Positions 43,872 through 56,321 of a stretch of DNA of 64,000 nucleotides are shown piece after piece; the first letter of the stretch is position 1, and each line of letters opens with the position of its first letter. The DNA comes from Raphanus sativus (taxonomy: Eukaryota; Streptophyta; Magnoliopsida; Brassicales; Brassicaceae). The stretch lies in assembly GCF_000801105.2 (NCBI RefSeq), contig NC_079515.1, forward strand, positions 13,392,001 through 13,456,000, written 5' to 3'. The position numbers and the translations under genes were made by a program. A model generated the notes under the pieces. That model was not told where the DNA came from and searched no databases. It saw nothing but the letters and a program-made list of their open reading frames with translations.

Positions 43872-45949
43872 ATGGAGGGACTAGTTCCGGTTCAAAGTGT
43901 AGGACAGAGACTCCCCGTTTCACCTTCTCTGTATCACCGTATCGGTTCTGTCTCCATCGGACGTTCGGTTTCAGGTCTTGCCATGGACAGGAGGATCAAT
44001 TCTAGAGCTCCGTCGCTTTTCGCCATCCGTGCTCAACAGGTGCCTCGCCTACTTTTATTCCCTCTGTCGCATTTTCTCATGCTCGATTTTGTCTCGACTA
44101 ATTCGATCTCTTGCTGATAGTAGTTGCCTTTTTGGATTTGAAGGAGAGCGTAGGTGTTGCATCTTCTTCTTCTTCAGTAGAAAAATGATGTTAGAATCAA
44201 AGAATGGGAAGTAGATATGTATCAGAATGAAGTAGCCATTAGCCAAGGGATTAGGATTAGGAGAAAACCACCAAGCACGGCCCCGTTGGGTTATTCTGGA
44301 CCATTTGAGTTGAGATTGCATACTGCTGATTCTTCTCCCACTAACATCTTGGAGGAGATTACATGGTTCAAAGCCCAAGAAGTTTCCCGGGTTAGAGTTT
44401 TTTTTTTTCTCTTTACAATTACTTTTTGGGGTTTTTTGCTAATGGCGATTGTCCTTTTCAGATGAAGGAACTGAACCCACTTGAGGCGTTAAAGAAAGCT
44501 GTAGAGAATGCTCCTCCTACTAGAGATTTCGTCGGTGCGCTTAGGATGGCTCATCAAAGAACTGGCTTCCCTGCTTTGATTGCTGAGGTTAAGAAGGCTT
44601 CTCCAAGTAGGGGAATCTTTAAAGAGAATTTTGACCCGGTAATCATAAATATTGTCTTTCTCGAATATATTTATTAAGCTAGTTAAGGTCGAAGAAGAGT
44701 TGTAGTCTTTTCCATCTGCAGTTTGGCCTTGTGGAAATATATCAACATCTTTTTTTTTTTTGGTTGATTCCCCAAAATGGTTCGCTATTGTTCTTATATC
44801 TAGACCTAAAAAGGTCTTCATGATTCATCTGGATTGTGTTGCTTACAGGTCGAGATTGCTCAAGCTTATGAAAGAGGCGGTGCAGCATGTCTTAGTGTTT
44901 TGACAGACCAGAAGTTTTTCAAGGTTTCACTTGTTCGTGTATTCAGTTGCAGATATCTTATTCACATTTGCAATTCTTAAGCATTTGATTTGGTTCGACA
45001 GGGAGGCTTTGAAAACTTGGAAGCAATAAGAAGCGCTGGTGTGAAGGTATTCTGGTTCTTTCTTTTATGTGCTTCGTGATGAAGACAATATTTTTGGTAA
45101 GCTATGCTTTTCAATTACTGCAGTGTCCCCTATTATGCAAAGAGTTTGTTGTAGACGCATGGCAGATCTACTATGCTCGGACTAAAGGCGCTGATGCAGT
45201 ATTGCTTATTGCTGCTATATTGACTGACCTGGAAATAACCTACATGCTTCAGCTCTGCAAGAAGCTTGGTTTGGCTGCCCTTGTTGAGGTCTGTCTTTTT
45301 CCTTGCTCTGATTTTTTTGCTGAGAGTTAGTATTCCTTTTAGTTTCGCTCTTAACAAGCATGGCTCTCAATCAGGTACACGATGAGAGAGAGATGGGTCG
45401 TGTTCTTGGAATAGAAGGGATCGAGCTGGTTGGCATCAATAACCGAAGCCTTGGTAATGAAGAAGCTTTTGTACATATGCCTAGTTCTTGAAAGTTTAGC
45501 TGAGTTAAGGAGACTGACAATAGAAGTTTTTGTGTGTTTAGAAACATTTATAGTGGACATTAGTAATACAAAGAAGCTTCTTGAAGGAGAGCATGGTAGA
45601 CAAATCCGCGAGAAAGACATGATTGTAAGTAGTTCTAGTTTCCATTTGTGTCTTTTCACATCTTCCTGAGTTCTGAGCGTGCTGATTCTTTTATGTGGGT
45701 TTAAGGTGGTTGGAGAATCCGGTCTGTTTACACCTGATGACATTGCCTATGTACAAGCTGCTGGAGTTAAAGCGGTAAAGCTTTGACTATATATAATCTA
45801 TCAAAAGGCTGTTTGGTAACTTGTGCAAGTTTTAATTAGATGACTGATATTTTTACTTACAGGTTTTGGTTGGTGAGTCCATTGTGAAGCAAAGTGACCC
45901 TGAGAAAGGTATAGCTGGACTCTTTGGCAGAGACATTTCTCATGCTTAG
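43872..45949 (+). CDS. TRPC: Indole-3-glycerol-phosphate synthase, plastid, ten exons
   Basis: Ten exons (43872-44039, 44181-44390, 44462-44638, 44849-44923, 45002-45046, 45124-45288, 45375-45453, 45542-45624, 45706-45774, 45863-45949) give 385 residues. The enzyme converts carboxyphenylamino-deoxyribulose-phosphate to indole-3-glycerol phosphate in tryptophan (and indole glucosinolate/auxin precursor) synthesis. Its barrel motifs are all present: [39 protein letters not shown] and [12 protein letters not shown], giving the expected catalytic Lys, Glu, Asn and Ser. The first 50 residues look like a plastid transit peptide. Exon 2 is odd: from the apparent ancestral acceptor at 44143 the frame breaks at a run of five A, but the acceptor TTCAGTAG ending at 44180 keeps it open. 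A shortened linker or a sequencing error is possible. Confidence 0.88.
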
Positions 45950-46112
45950 AAAACTGTCTCTCTAACTATGTTTCCTGGTACATCTGTATTTCTTGTTTAT
46001 GTGAGAATTGAAAAAGACTAGAAAAGTTTTTTTTTCTCTTTTGTATCAGAATTTGTCATCGAATAAATTGAATCAACATTTTTGATTAAAGGAAAAACAC
46101 CATTTAAAGAAA
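45950..46112. terminator. 3' untranslated region of TRPC
   Basis: Contains TTGTTTATGTG and, near 46061, GAATAAATTG, a plausible polyadenylation signal. Ends at the Helitron 3' end CTAG at 46113. Confidence 0.4.
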
Positions 46113-46940
46113 CTAGATTTTGACTCGCACGGGCGTGCGGGTGTATATTTTTATAAAATATTTTTTTCATGTCAATATTAGAGTTGGGCAAAAAACCAAA
46201 ATCCAAAAAATCGAACCGATCTCGATCCAAAAAGAATTAAATCTAAACCGAAATTGATTTAAATTTCAAAATTTTGGTATTTAGAGAATTGAAACTAAAT
46301 CCATCGAACCGAAGTATTTCGGATACCCAAATGTATTCAAAATAAATTTATATACTTATATATTTTTTTACATTTGATGTATATAAAAACATCCAGAATA
46401 TATATGGTACTTTTAATTTGGTTTAAATAATTGAAAATATATATAAATAGTCAAATGTAATATCTAAAATAGTTAAAGTATATTTAAAACACCAAAAATA
46501 ATTAAAATAATTATTGATTCTCTATCCACATATTTAAATCAAACCAATTTATATGCTAAGTTCAGGCATTTTGATATATGTTATTCAAATTTATATGTAA
46601 TATATTATTTTGTTTATATATTTTGAAAAATTTAAAGTATTAAAAAATTTTAAAAATAATTTGAATGGGTTATCTGAACCCGAACAAACCCGTAAAGATC
46701 CGAATTGAATCCGAACCAAAATTTAGAAATATTCGAATGTGACTGAAATCTTTGACCCCGGAAACTCGAACCCATACAGACCCAAACCAAACCCGAATGG
46801 GTATCCGAACGCCCACCCCTAGTTCACAATCTATTTTTTCCTTTAAAAACATAGCAAACATATAATTAATAATATTTTAGTATCATCTAAATAATTACAT
46901 ATATCTATATTTTGAATTGAATATGGAAAATAAAACATAT
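46113..46940 (-). mobile_element. Helitron 3'-end region, minus strand
   Basis: Minus-strand CTAG at 46116-46113 is preceded by hairpin CCGCACGCCCGTGCG. Behind it lies DNA rich in CCGAACC/CCAAACC words (about 46200-46810). The same end region occurs inverted at about 52650-53213. No 5' terminus was assigned and no coding found. Confidence 0.6.
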
Positions 46941-48420
46941 ACTCCCTCCGCATGAGTATATTTTTTAACTAATTGGAAACATTTTTTAATAATGGTTATT
47001 GGAAAATATTTTAGTAAAAATAAATGTTTGAATATATATATATATATATATATATTTGAATCAATTTTTGATATAAATAAACTTTAAATTATTATTTTGA
47101 TTTGAAATCTTCCTGTGACTTTTTCTTAATAACATAAATTCATTATTTCCTTAATATACTATTATCTATATTTTCAAACAACATTATATCTTTTTATACT
47201 GCTATTCATATTTCCAAACAAATCTTTTTTTAAAAATTTTATTCATATTTTCAGACAAACCTATTTTAAAAAAACTATTATCCAAATTTTCAATAAACAT
47301 TTTTTAAAAATTGTTATCGATATTTTCAAACAAATTTAATTTATATTTCAATTTTAATATTCAATTTTAATAATATAGATATGAATAAGAATGAAAGCTC
47401 ATTAAGTGTATGTTGATTTTCTTTCCAGAAAAACAAACAACGTAGTCTTTTTTTATTAGCAAAAAAAACTATTTTGTTTTACTTTTAGTCTTTTATAACA
47501 ACAAACTTTATCTCTAAATATCTCCGAAGTCGTCAAACGATATATTCTTGTTCCCAATCAAAACTGAGAAGTTGTGTAGATATATATAAATATTGATATA
47601 TTGCATGCTATTATTAGGTATTAGTATCCCTAATTTATAGTTAGATGTTGCTTGATAGTAAAGTTGATATAATTGAGAATATTCTTATTATTATTCCTAA
47701 TTTGGAATGTTAGATTTTAATAAATACGTGTCATAACTGTTTAGATTTGATTATATTGAGCAGTTCGGTTTATTTGAAATGTAGTAATTATGTATGTTTG
47801 GTTAACTGTTTAATTAAATTTAAGTGGTTTAATTTAAGTATTAAATATGGTTTAGTTCAGTGGCATACAATGGTAATTATTTAGGAAAAGTCTGGGCTAA
47901 GTACAAAATGTACTTCAGCTTTAATAGTTTAGATGATACACTGGAATCCAAAATCAAAAGAGATATGGCAAATATTAAGTCGAAAACAACTCCTAAGAAC
48001 ACAACCCATCAAGCGATACAAAGAAACTAATATTTATATTATTAAGATCAAAATATCTTTGAAAATTGTCCGAAAACATAAATAACAATAAAAACTATAT
48101 ATAAAAAATTAGAATTATTATAAGAAACTATTTATCTGGAACAGTTTTGGAACAATTTTAAAATATATGAAAATGTCCAATCTAATTATTTAAAAAAACT
48201 TTTATCTAAAATAATCATAAAATTTTTAAATTTATATATATTTCAAAAATCAAAATAATAATTAAAATTGATTTATATCAAAAACTGATTCAAAAATATA
48301 TATATATATATATTCAAAAATTGTTTTTACTGAAATATTTTATAATAACCATTATAAAAAGTTTAAATATATATAATAAAAATATTAAAAAATTGAAATG
48401 ATTTCCTGGATGAGGCAGAC
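46941..48420. mobile_element. Old inverted-repeat DNA element (Stowaway/mariner-like)
   Basis: The left end TACTCCCTCCGCATGAG resembles the CTCCCTCCG terminus of plant mariner/Stowaway elements. A 150-bp block at about 46975-47105 (ATGGTTATTGGAAAATATTTTAG, (AT)n, TTGAATCAATTTTTGATATAAA in pieces) recurs inverted at about 48245-48390. The right terminus is not clean. The interior is AT-rich without coding. Confidence 0.4.
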
Positions 48421-48990
48421 AAATAGATAAATTACCTTTGACCTCATATTCTAAATCTGAAAGGAATGATCACATAGTATGGAAACGAGGGGTATGAATG
48501 TCTCCTATGACTCATTATTCGCTACACTTTGACAAAAATAGAGCTACAAAAGTAGTCAAGTCAACAAGATGAACAAGATGACTACATTAGCATCAACATT
48601 CGTTGAAACTGAAACTATAAATATTTAGAGAAGAGAGAAAAAGAGGTAAGAAATGGATCAGAGAAGACTACCTGTGTGTTCAGAAACTTGCTTGAGTAAG
48701 AATTCAATTGTCTGTTGATCAATACTCCCAAGGTAAAGTCTGCACTTTTATTTATGTAAGAAATGAAGTTAGTAGAGGGGATTGTCAGACATGATTTGCT
48801 AAGTTGCTGGCTAAATGAATTTGGTTGCTATACTAGAATATTGTATAATGTGCTTCTGTGGTTATGACTTATTTGATAGAGTGATTATGCGTTTTAAACT
48901 TTGTGAGTCTCTACAGTTTTCAAACCTTTTTCAGAGAGACTGCTGATTGTTTTGCTTGAGAACAAGTAAAATGCTAAGTCTGGGGGGAAT
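48421..48990 (+). other. Gypsy internal 3' remnant
   Basis: Non-coding except that the right end, TGCTTGAGAACAAG...GCTAAGTCTGGGGGGAAT (about 48950-48990, abbreviated), matches the polypurine-tract region found at the end of plant Tat/Athila-type gypsy elements. Nothing else recognised. Confidence 0.4.
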
Positions 48991-49573
48991 TGATATACCA
49001 TGGAATTTACCTGATGTCAACCATGGTATATAAAAGTTTTTAGATATACTTATTATGTTTTGGAGTCTGTTATGTATGTTTACAAATTCAGGAGTTATTT
49101 GAAGTAAAGTGGAGATTTTGGAGCATTTCAGAGTAATTTAGAGATTTCACCGAAGATGACCATCGACCAACACATATGGGTCTACACTGAGAGATTATAA
49201 TCGATCGATGCACACCTAGTGCTATCGGTCGATAGCGAACGCGCATAAACCCACTTTGGTCACAGCCGACTTGAAGCCCAAAACTTAACCAAATTACAAG
49301 AATGCCCCTGACAATTTTAACTTAATATTTAAGTGCTTTGCCATTGTATTAGGCAACACATGCTTTCATACTTTCATATTTTCGCAGCAAAAGATTTTGG
49401 GTTTAGAGTTGGAGAAAAGAGCATAACTCTTTTAGAGATTGTCTTGGAACTCCAGATTTCTTATCTTTCTATCTATACAATTTTATTTATCTATTTCTAT
49501 GTTTTACTTTGCTATGTATGAGTAATTCACCCTCTTAGGTTTATGGTTCAAATAGGATATGAAGGATTAGCCC
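48991..49573 (+). repeat. Gypsy 3' LTR remnant
   Basis: Begins TGATATACCATGG directly after a G-rich polypurine tract and contains ATCGATCGATGCAC-type words, a TTTAAGTGCTTTGCC promoter-like region and TTTTGGGTTTAGAGTTGGAG, all typical of long gypsy LTRs. No partner LTR in this window, so the element is truncated. End position approximate. Confidence 0.5.
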
Positions 49574-50600
49574 TGTGACACTCCCGATTGTAGATGACCG
49601 GAAATGACATGGTCGATGTTCCTAGATGGTCGATCTGAGGTTCTCAGAATACTTCTGATCGCCTTAGACCAACAACTAAAGAACACCAACGCTGCTATCA
49701 GATATCACCTTAGGCTTTTCAACCCGACAAAGCAATACACGATAGTTTATTCATCCAGACAAGGACTAATGTCATATGGAACCCGTAATTTAAAAACATT
49801 CTTTATACATATATATCATTCAAAATCATCTTGCAAAATTTGTTACAAATCCACCTCGAGGTTTTCCGTCAACAAATCTTATACATAAGAAATATCAAAA
49901 CGATTTTGCAAGGATAATAAAACTACCACTGGCTAATGTTCTTCCTTCCCGTCCTAGAGTAAGGTCTCCCGTCTACTGGTTAAGGTCTCCCATATACTGG
50001 TTACCTGCATCACAAGTGAGTCATGAGTAACTAGTTTACTTAGTGAGTCTAATCCCACACCCAGCACATATGATAATATCCCAAGCAATAAACTCAATTT
50101 GTATGCAGTGAAAATATATTCCATAACTATATATATAAGTTCTACCATTCCGTCGAAGTGAATCTTATCTTAAACATCTCATCCACGATACCCGCCATTC
50201 ACTCATACTTTAATAAATAAATATAGATATATGTTAAACCCGTATAACCACCAAGGCTAACCGAGCCTGGGGTGAAAATAAATATAATCATCATATCCAT
50301 CAGATATTCCAAGATCAAACATCTAAAGCTGCATCCAGTTACACGGCCTCCAGGGTGCGACCCCATCATCATGTCTTCGCGACCTTGTTCCGTATCACAG
50401 GACCAATTCACGGTAATGCGGGAACTTTCAGAAGAGTGAATATACAATAAGACTTCACATGATTTATATTCATATATTTAAGAGAAATTACTTACAATGA
50501 CTCTAATTATATATGTAATGACTCAACTAACTCTTAAAATTTTATAATTACTAGAATAACACATATATCAAGCAAAATTACACAAACATCCCTGTCATTA
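49574..50600. other. Possible LTR-like sequence beginning TGTGACACTCCCG
   Basis: Starts TGTGACACTCCCGATTG, an LTR-like opening, and contains a 22-bp near-repeat (TAAGGTCTCCC...TACTGGTTA) at about 49961-50004. No second copy or coding domain was seen. Unassigned. Confidence 0.3.
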
Positions 50601-51880
50601 TTTTGACCAAAAAAAGAAATAGATTTTATTATTTTTCAAAAAACCAGAATCTCCTTTTATTCTTGGCTGAAGACGTAGTCTCCGTCGCAGACAAAGAACC
50701 CTACTCGCTAACCCTAACTCGCATTCACCTCCGCCACTTTGTCTACACCTTCTCCGTTATCTCTACCGGCAACCATCTTTTTCACCTTATCCTTTAACTT
50801 CTATGGTGATTTTTAAACCACACAATCATCATCAGATGGGAGATCTCTACAATCCCTTTAATTTCTTCAGGATTAGTCACTGTCCAGTCATCTTCTCTCA
50901 TAAACACTATGTTTCTCTAATGTGGTAAGTAATGTTTTGATTGTGTTTTAACACTCTTTACTTGGGATCGGTTTGATAGCTTAAGAAGAACCAATGCTAC
51001 TAAATATTCACAGTTATTGTTAACTCTTGTTTCACTGATTTGATTCAAATTGTTTGCTGGTTCGTGATCTTCCTTCCTCGCTTTTGCAGGTTTGTGATCT
51101 TCCTTCCTCGCTTTTGCAGGGTGATTTGTCTGACAGAGTCGCTAGAAAATCAATACAGTGCTTCCAAAAGTTGTTCCTTCTGACCAGAGAGATGACAACA
51201 ACTTGAGATAAACTTGTCTTCGCGTCTTCTTAGACGACTTGTTCTTAAGTAAGAGTAACAAGTCTTTCTAAGCTTTTTTTTTCCAAAGTAGTAATATTCT
51301 TTTGCTCTGTTTTGAATCTTGGTAAGGTGATCTGGAAGAAGAGAAGAAGAAACTAGAGAACGAGAAAATGACGATGTGACAAATACTCATATTTTCCTTT
51401 GATGATATGATCTCATCAGAAGATGTATTAGTATCGATTGGTCAAGATCAAGTTGTGTATAAGAGTAAAGAAAAAGATATCGTTCTACTGTACAAATCCA
51501 AATCCTAGGATGTAATAATATGAACACGAGAATTATTTATGTAACTTGATGTAGCGATGCAACTTTTGCAACTTGTAATAAACATATTACTGAGACACCA
51601 ATAGCAAACTACTTTCCTCTTCATATGATAAACCTGAAAAAGCTAAAAAAAGATTGCTCATTAGAAAGGAACCGACGTTACGTGGAAGATGAGAATTATG
51701 TGTTCTCAACTTTCAAATAACCACTTAGTTTTCTCAACTTTCCACACACGAGAATTATGTGTTCTATTACTATCTCCTCAATCCGGATTAAAAGTTGCAG
51801 TTGTAAGTCACCATGAAAGTGGACCACGTGTTTCTGAGTGAAAGATCAGAGGAAGAAGACACCAAAGAACGTAAAACCTA
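50601..51880. other. Gene-like but unrecognised region
   Basis: GC-richer blocks at 50660-50780 and 51120-51390 are separated by T-rich, intron-like stretches. The pieces include a short plus-strand frame LEEEKKKLENEKM (about 51331). A 30-bp acceptor-like repeat is at 51061-51120. It may be a decayed plus-strand gene with introns; I do not recognise it and call no coding sequence. Confidence 0.3.
51061..51120 (+). repeat. 30-bp tandem duplication of a splice-acceptor-like sequence
   Basis: Two copies (51061-51090, 51091-51120), differing at one base, each ending CTCGCTTTTGCAGG, a textbook plant 3' splice site. Confidence 0.9.
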
Positions 51881-52640
51881 ATTTGAGATAACATGGTCAT
51901 AATCTCTTAAGATTAAACCAAGGTTTCAAATTGGTTTAAATTAATTTAAACCGAAAATAACTCTAAATCAAATTTTAAAGTTAATTAAAACCAAATTCAA
52001 TCAATCTAAACCGAGATCCCATTTAGATTAAATCAAAATTTAGTTGAATTTAGCCAGAAATTCGAATTGTGTCCCACTCTAGTAATTAAAGTTTATTTAA
52101 AAGTCTGTCGTCAAAGATAACAATTTAAAAAATCTGCCACCAAATGAATACAAAAGTCTGCCGTCAATTTAAATCGGGAAAACATATCTATCAGAAAAAT
52201 TTATGTCTATTTCTTATAAACATATCTGTCTCAAAAATCTGACTACTTCAAAAAAAAAAACGTTTCACTTCAACAAATCGGTTACTACATATGACAGATT
52301 AAAATAGATAAATCTATCAACAATCTTAAATCGGCCACACAAATCTGTCAGCTTAAAAACTCTGTCGTAACATAAAAGTCAGCCACCAAATACATGGCAG
52401 ATATAAAATTTACAACAATTTAATATGACATATTTATCTTACGATAGATTTGTTTTTCCGTTAAATAAGTCTGCCGTCAATTTTTTTTAATAATTTTAAA
52501 TGGCACTTTTGTAATATTGCTTTTTGATCATAATTATAGTCAAGGGTATTTTCGACCATTAAATAATGTTAAGAATTTTAAACTTTTAAGAGTTATTTTA
52601 GTAATTTATAAACTAATTTGAGTCATTCTACTAAACTTCC
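51881..52640. other. Repetitive AT-rich DNA with TCTGCCGTCA words
   Basis: Contains many degenerate copies of TCTGCCGTCAA / ATCTGTCA / CATATCTGTC on both strands between about 52100 and 52480, like the subterminal repeats of a DNA transposon (CACTA-like). No termini or coding found, so no element is called. Confidence 0.35.
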
Positions 52641-53213
52641 CTTTATTTAATAATACACAGACATATATATATATATATATAAGTACTTGAGAACAAGTAC
52701 TAACGTCAAAGAATAAACCTCAAAGAATAATTCTTAATATTTTTTAAGTGTTTACACAAGTAAACACATCGCCATAATTATATACTTAAATATCGAGATG
52801 TGTTTTGAAAAAATATATTGGTGTTTTGAATATATTTTAACTATTTTAGATATTTACATTTGACTATTTATATATATTTTTAATTATTTAAACCAACTTA
52901 AAAGTAACATATATATTCTGAATATTTTATATACATTAAATCTAAAAAGATAATATATATAAGTTTATAAATCTATTTCGAATACATTCAGAAATCAGAA
53001 ATACTTCGGTTCGGATCTGATTCGATTTTAGTTTTCTAAATACCAAAATTTTGGTATTTAATCAATTTCGGTTCGGGTTTTGGTACTTCTTTTTGGATCG
53101 GGATCGATTCAATTTTTTTGGATTCCAGTTTTTTTCCAATTCTAATATTGACATGAAAAACAATGTATTCTATAAAAAAAAATATCCGCACGGACGTGCG
53201 GATCAAAATCTAG
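52641..53213 (+). mobile_element. Helitron 3'-end region, plus strand
   Basis: Ends with hairpin CCGCACGGACGTGCGG, then ATCAAAATCTAG at 53213 followed by T. The preceding 500 bp are an inverted copy of the region at 46113-46700 (AATACCAAAATTTTGG, TTTTTGGATCGGGATCG, AATATTGACATGAAAA). Left boundary approximate. Confidence 0.65.
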
Positions 53214-54255
53214 TTATAGGTTAAGTGACTTGCTTAACAATCAAGCAAAATAAGTAATTTTAATCAAGCAATACACATTCCTAAAACTCATCAATCATCT
53301 ATCTAGACTCACCTTTAAATCCATGAGATTGGCTAAGGACGACTAGACTCGACCTCAAGCTAAACTTTCACAATCTGTTGATGACTCCCAAAACAGAATG
53401 AGGAAAAGGCATGATCGATCCGGCTTGTCCGATCACTCTCCCCGGGTATCTAAATTAAAACAGAACGGTTAGAACATGAGATTCATCAGTCCAGTTCCGG
53501 AAGAAATTCAACTCAGCTCTGATAGTTCGGTTCAGAAAGGTTTAGTTCAGACCATGATCAGTTTGGTTAAATTAGCTAAGATCAGTTCATTCGATTCAAA
53601 GATAAATCAATTCAGCTAAGTTGTTTAGATGCTAGGCGACCATGAACCGAAATACTATCAATCCACATAAGGGCTTAAGAAATTAATCCGGACAGGAAGA
53701 TCAAACACTCAGTCAGCCAGTTCCAATCTAAACTGGTGTGATCAAATTGATGTAAACAAACTGATTTGAAGCTCTTACTGGTTTAATAATAAACTGAAAT
53801 TGTGGACTGATCTCATGAATCTCTTGGACCATCTACAAATATTTCACACACCACATCCACTGATCCAGGGCACAAGAAGGTTAGAAAGATTCTTCCATGC
53901 TCAGATCTCTTTTCAGAATTTTCTCTGAATTTTTCTCTCATTTTTCTGTCAGATTTTCTTTCTTTTCTCTCTGATTTTTCTGAAAGTTTTTCTCTGATTT
54001 TCTTGTGGTCAAGATGGTGAAAAAAAAAGATTTAAATGACTGAGAGGTTGCTTCAGAGGTGGGTTTCACTCAGCACAAAACAAAGCTGAGACTTGACAGC
54101 TAGAGACATGCTTAATCACAAGCAGCTGAAGCAAGTAGCTTGTGACCAGCATGTGATTTACTTAATAAACATGTAGGCAGGCAGCTTCTGACAATCACAT
54201 GATCATTTAAAGAAATTAAGGAAGCAGGCTGGTGCAAGTCATGTGACAGGTAAGG
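53214..54255. other. Unassigned DNA upstream of the decayed copia
   Basis: CT-rich TTTTTCTCTGATTTTTCTG repeats at about 53920-54005 may belong to the 5' LTR or leader of the copia relic that follows. No coding domain, and no LTR partner found near 61.6 kb. Confidence 0.35.
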
Positions 54256-54900
54256 ATGGTCGATAAGAAGCTGGTTGCTATTTCCGAATATTTTTTGACT
54301 AAATGTTTCTTGTCCTTTGGCTCTCGTCTTCTTGGTATCTTATTTTACACGTTGGACAATAACAAGAGAATATGGAGCATCGCAAGCCAGTGTGATGCTG
54401 GTTACCCTAAAAGAGGTAAACTACATTACTTAGTCAAGATTGACCAAGACCGCCCTTGGAGGAAGAGGTCTATGGGAGCACATCACCTCAGGTGCAGCAC
54501 CAAGACAAATCATTCAAGGGAAAGATCACAAGGAGATTGTAGTGGTAGATGAAGGCAAATGGGGTCAGGAGAATCTTATGGTGCTGTCTATCTTACAAAG
54601 CTCACTTGATACTCATATTATGGAGTCTTACTCTCACTGTGAAACCGTAAAGTAGTTGTGGGATACCTTACACAAGGTTTATGTAAATACTTCAAACCTG
54701 ATCTGAATCTTTGAAGTAAAGAGGAAAATTAACAACTTGAAGCAGAAGGAGATGGACTTTACCAAGCACCTTGGGCAGTTTTTTCAGTTGTGGTCTAAGC
54801 TTAGAATGCTAAGACTAGGTCTTTGGCTTACTCCTCACACTCAATCTGAGCTTCAATGATGTGATTAAGCACATCTTGAGAGCTAAGGAACTTCAACCAA

Positions 54901-55435
54901 TGATAAAAGCCTAAGCTATCAAAATCTCACAAAACTCTTGAATTAATAAATCTTTAAGCTAGCAGATAGATAGTATGATGATGATAGGTCGAAGAGCACC
55001 ACAAAGACTGCGGATGGCCTTTGATACAACTCAAATACTCAAGCTCTTGGAGGTAGTGGTCTCAACAAGACGAGAAAAAAAAATTACAAGAGAAAACTTT
55101 AAAGGGAAACAAAAGTTTCATTTTCATCCATTATTTCAAGTCTGGTTACGAAGAATCAAATGCAAGAGGTTATATAAGCTCGACAAAGGCTGGTCAAGTA
55201 CAAATAAATCAACATAAATGAGAATAATATAGACAGCTTGGAGAGGTAAGTGAGCTGTGTTGGAACCAAATGAATCACTTGGAGAATCTCTACCATGGTT
55301 TGAATGGTATGGCCATTATTGCTTGATCTTGGCCAAGTTAGGAAATCTGTGAGGTTCTTTGTATCTAGACAGCTTGGAGAGGTAAGTGAGCTGTTTTAGA
55401 ACCAAATTAATCACTTGGAGAATCTCTACCACGAG
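54901..55435 (-). repeat. Left LTR of the nested gypsy relic
   Basis: Matches 57495-57990. It contains an extra copy of a roughly 70-bp block (GACAGCTTGGAGAGGTAAG... at 55230 and 55370), absent from the right LTR. Confidence 0.75.
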
Positions 55436-55456
55436 TTTGTAAAGGTTTGTATTCGC

Positions 55457-56300
55457 CAGTGCGCTCCCTTCACGATAACCTAATATCTAGCGCCTAACTG
55501 TATACACGGACACCTAAACGGGATATACATGGACATATATATATTTATATATATATATATATCATTAATATGAAAATAAAATAATATTAATACTAAAAAC
55601 ATAAAGTTTCCAATACTGAATTCTTAAAATAAAATACCTAAGTTTCCAAAAATATATCCTCATATTCAAATCAAAATAATAAGTCTTGAATGATTTTCTG
55701 CAATTTTTGGGAAAACAAATGTATAGTAAGATAAAACTGATCGTAATTTACAACTACCATAATTCGCACTATAAATTATAAAAAGGTTCCACTCATCAAA
55801 CATTATATTGAACACTGCTAATGAAAATAGATTCCAACAAATAAACATCAGGTATTATAGTATTCAAAACAAAAACAACCTTGTGTACAGAAACAAGAAA
55901 AAAGAACATAAATCAAAATAATACCTTTGGTGGAGATAGAAAGCGATAAAGTGAAGGTGTTGGGGACTAGATTTTTTGGTAGCCAGAGAAGACAATGAGC
56001 TGAACGTGAATTGGTAATTACGGTTAACTTAAAAACCTAAGCTAAACGACGTAGTTTTTAATTTTTGATTCATCTTCATTTAATTATGTATTTACGACTT
56101 TATATAACTTTATTTTTTTGAGCAAGAAAAATGGTAAACGCTTAGACGCCACCGTATATGCGGATTGTTCGGCGTATATACACGTTCGTTTTTTAAGAAA
56201 CCGTATATTAAGCTTCATATGCTGAATTCGATACGTTGCATGGCCGCATAGCGTATATCAACCGTATAGGTGGCTGCGTAGGGCGCATTTTCGAACACTG
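55457..56300. mobile_element. hAT-like non-autonomous element
   Basis: The insert begins CAGTGCGCTCCC and ends CGAACACTG, the CAGTG/CACTG termini of hAT elements. Its ends carry related inverted GTATA/GGCGC-rich sequences (GCGCCTAACTGTATACACGG; CCGTATAGGTGGCTGCG). The flanking gypsy sequence continues on both sides, as comparison with 58200-58260 shows. A clean 8-bp duplication was not seen. About 844 bp, non-coding. Confidence 0.45.
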
Positions 56301-56321
56301 GTTAGATGGGCTGAAAAACCT

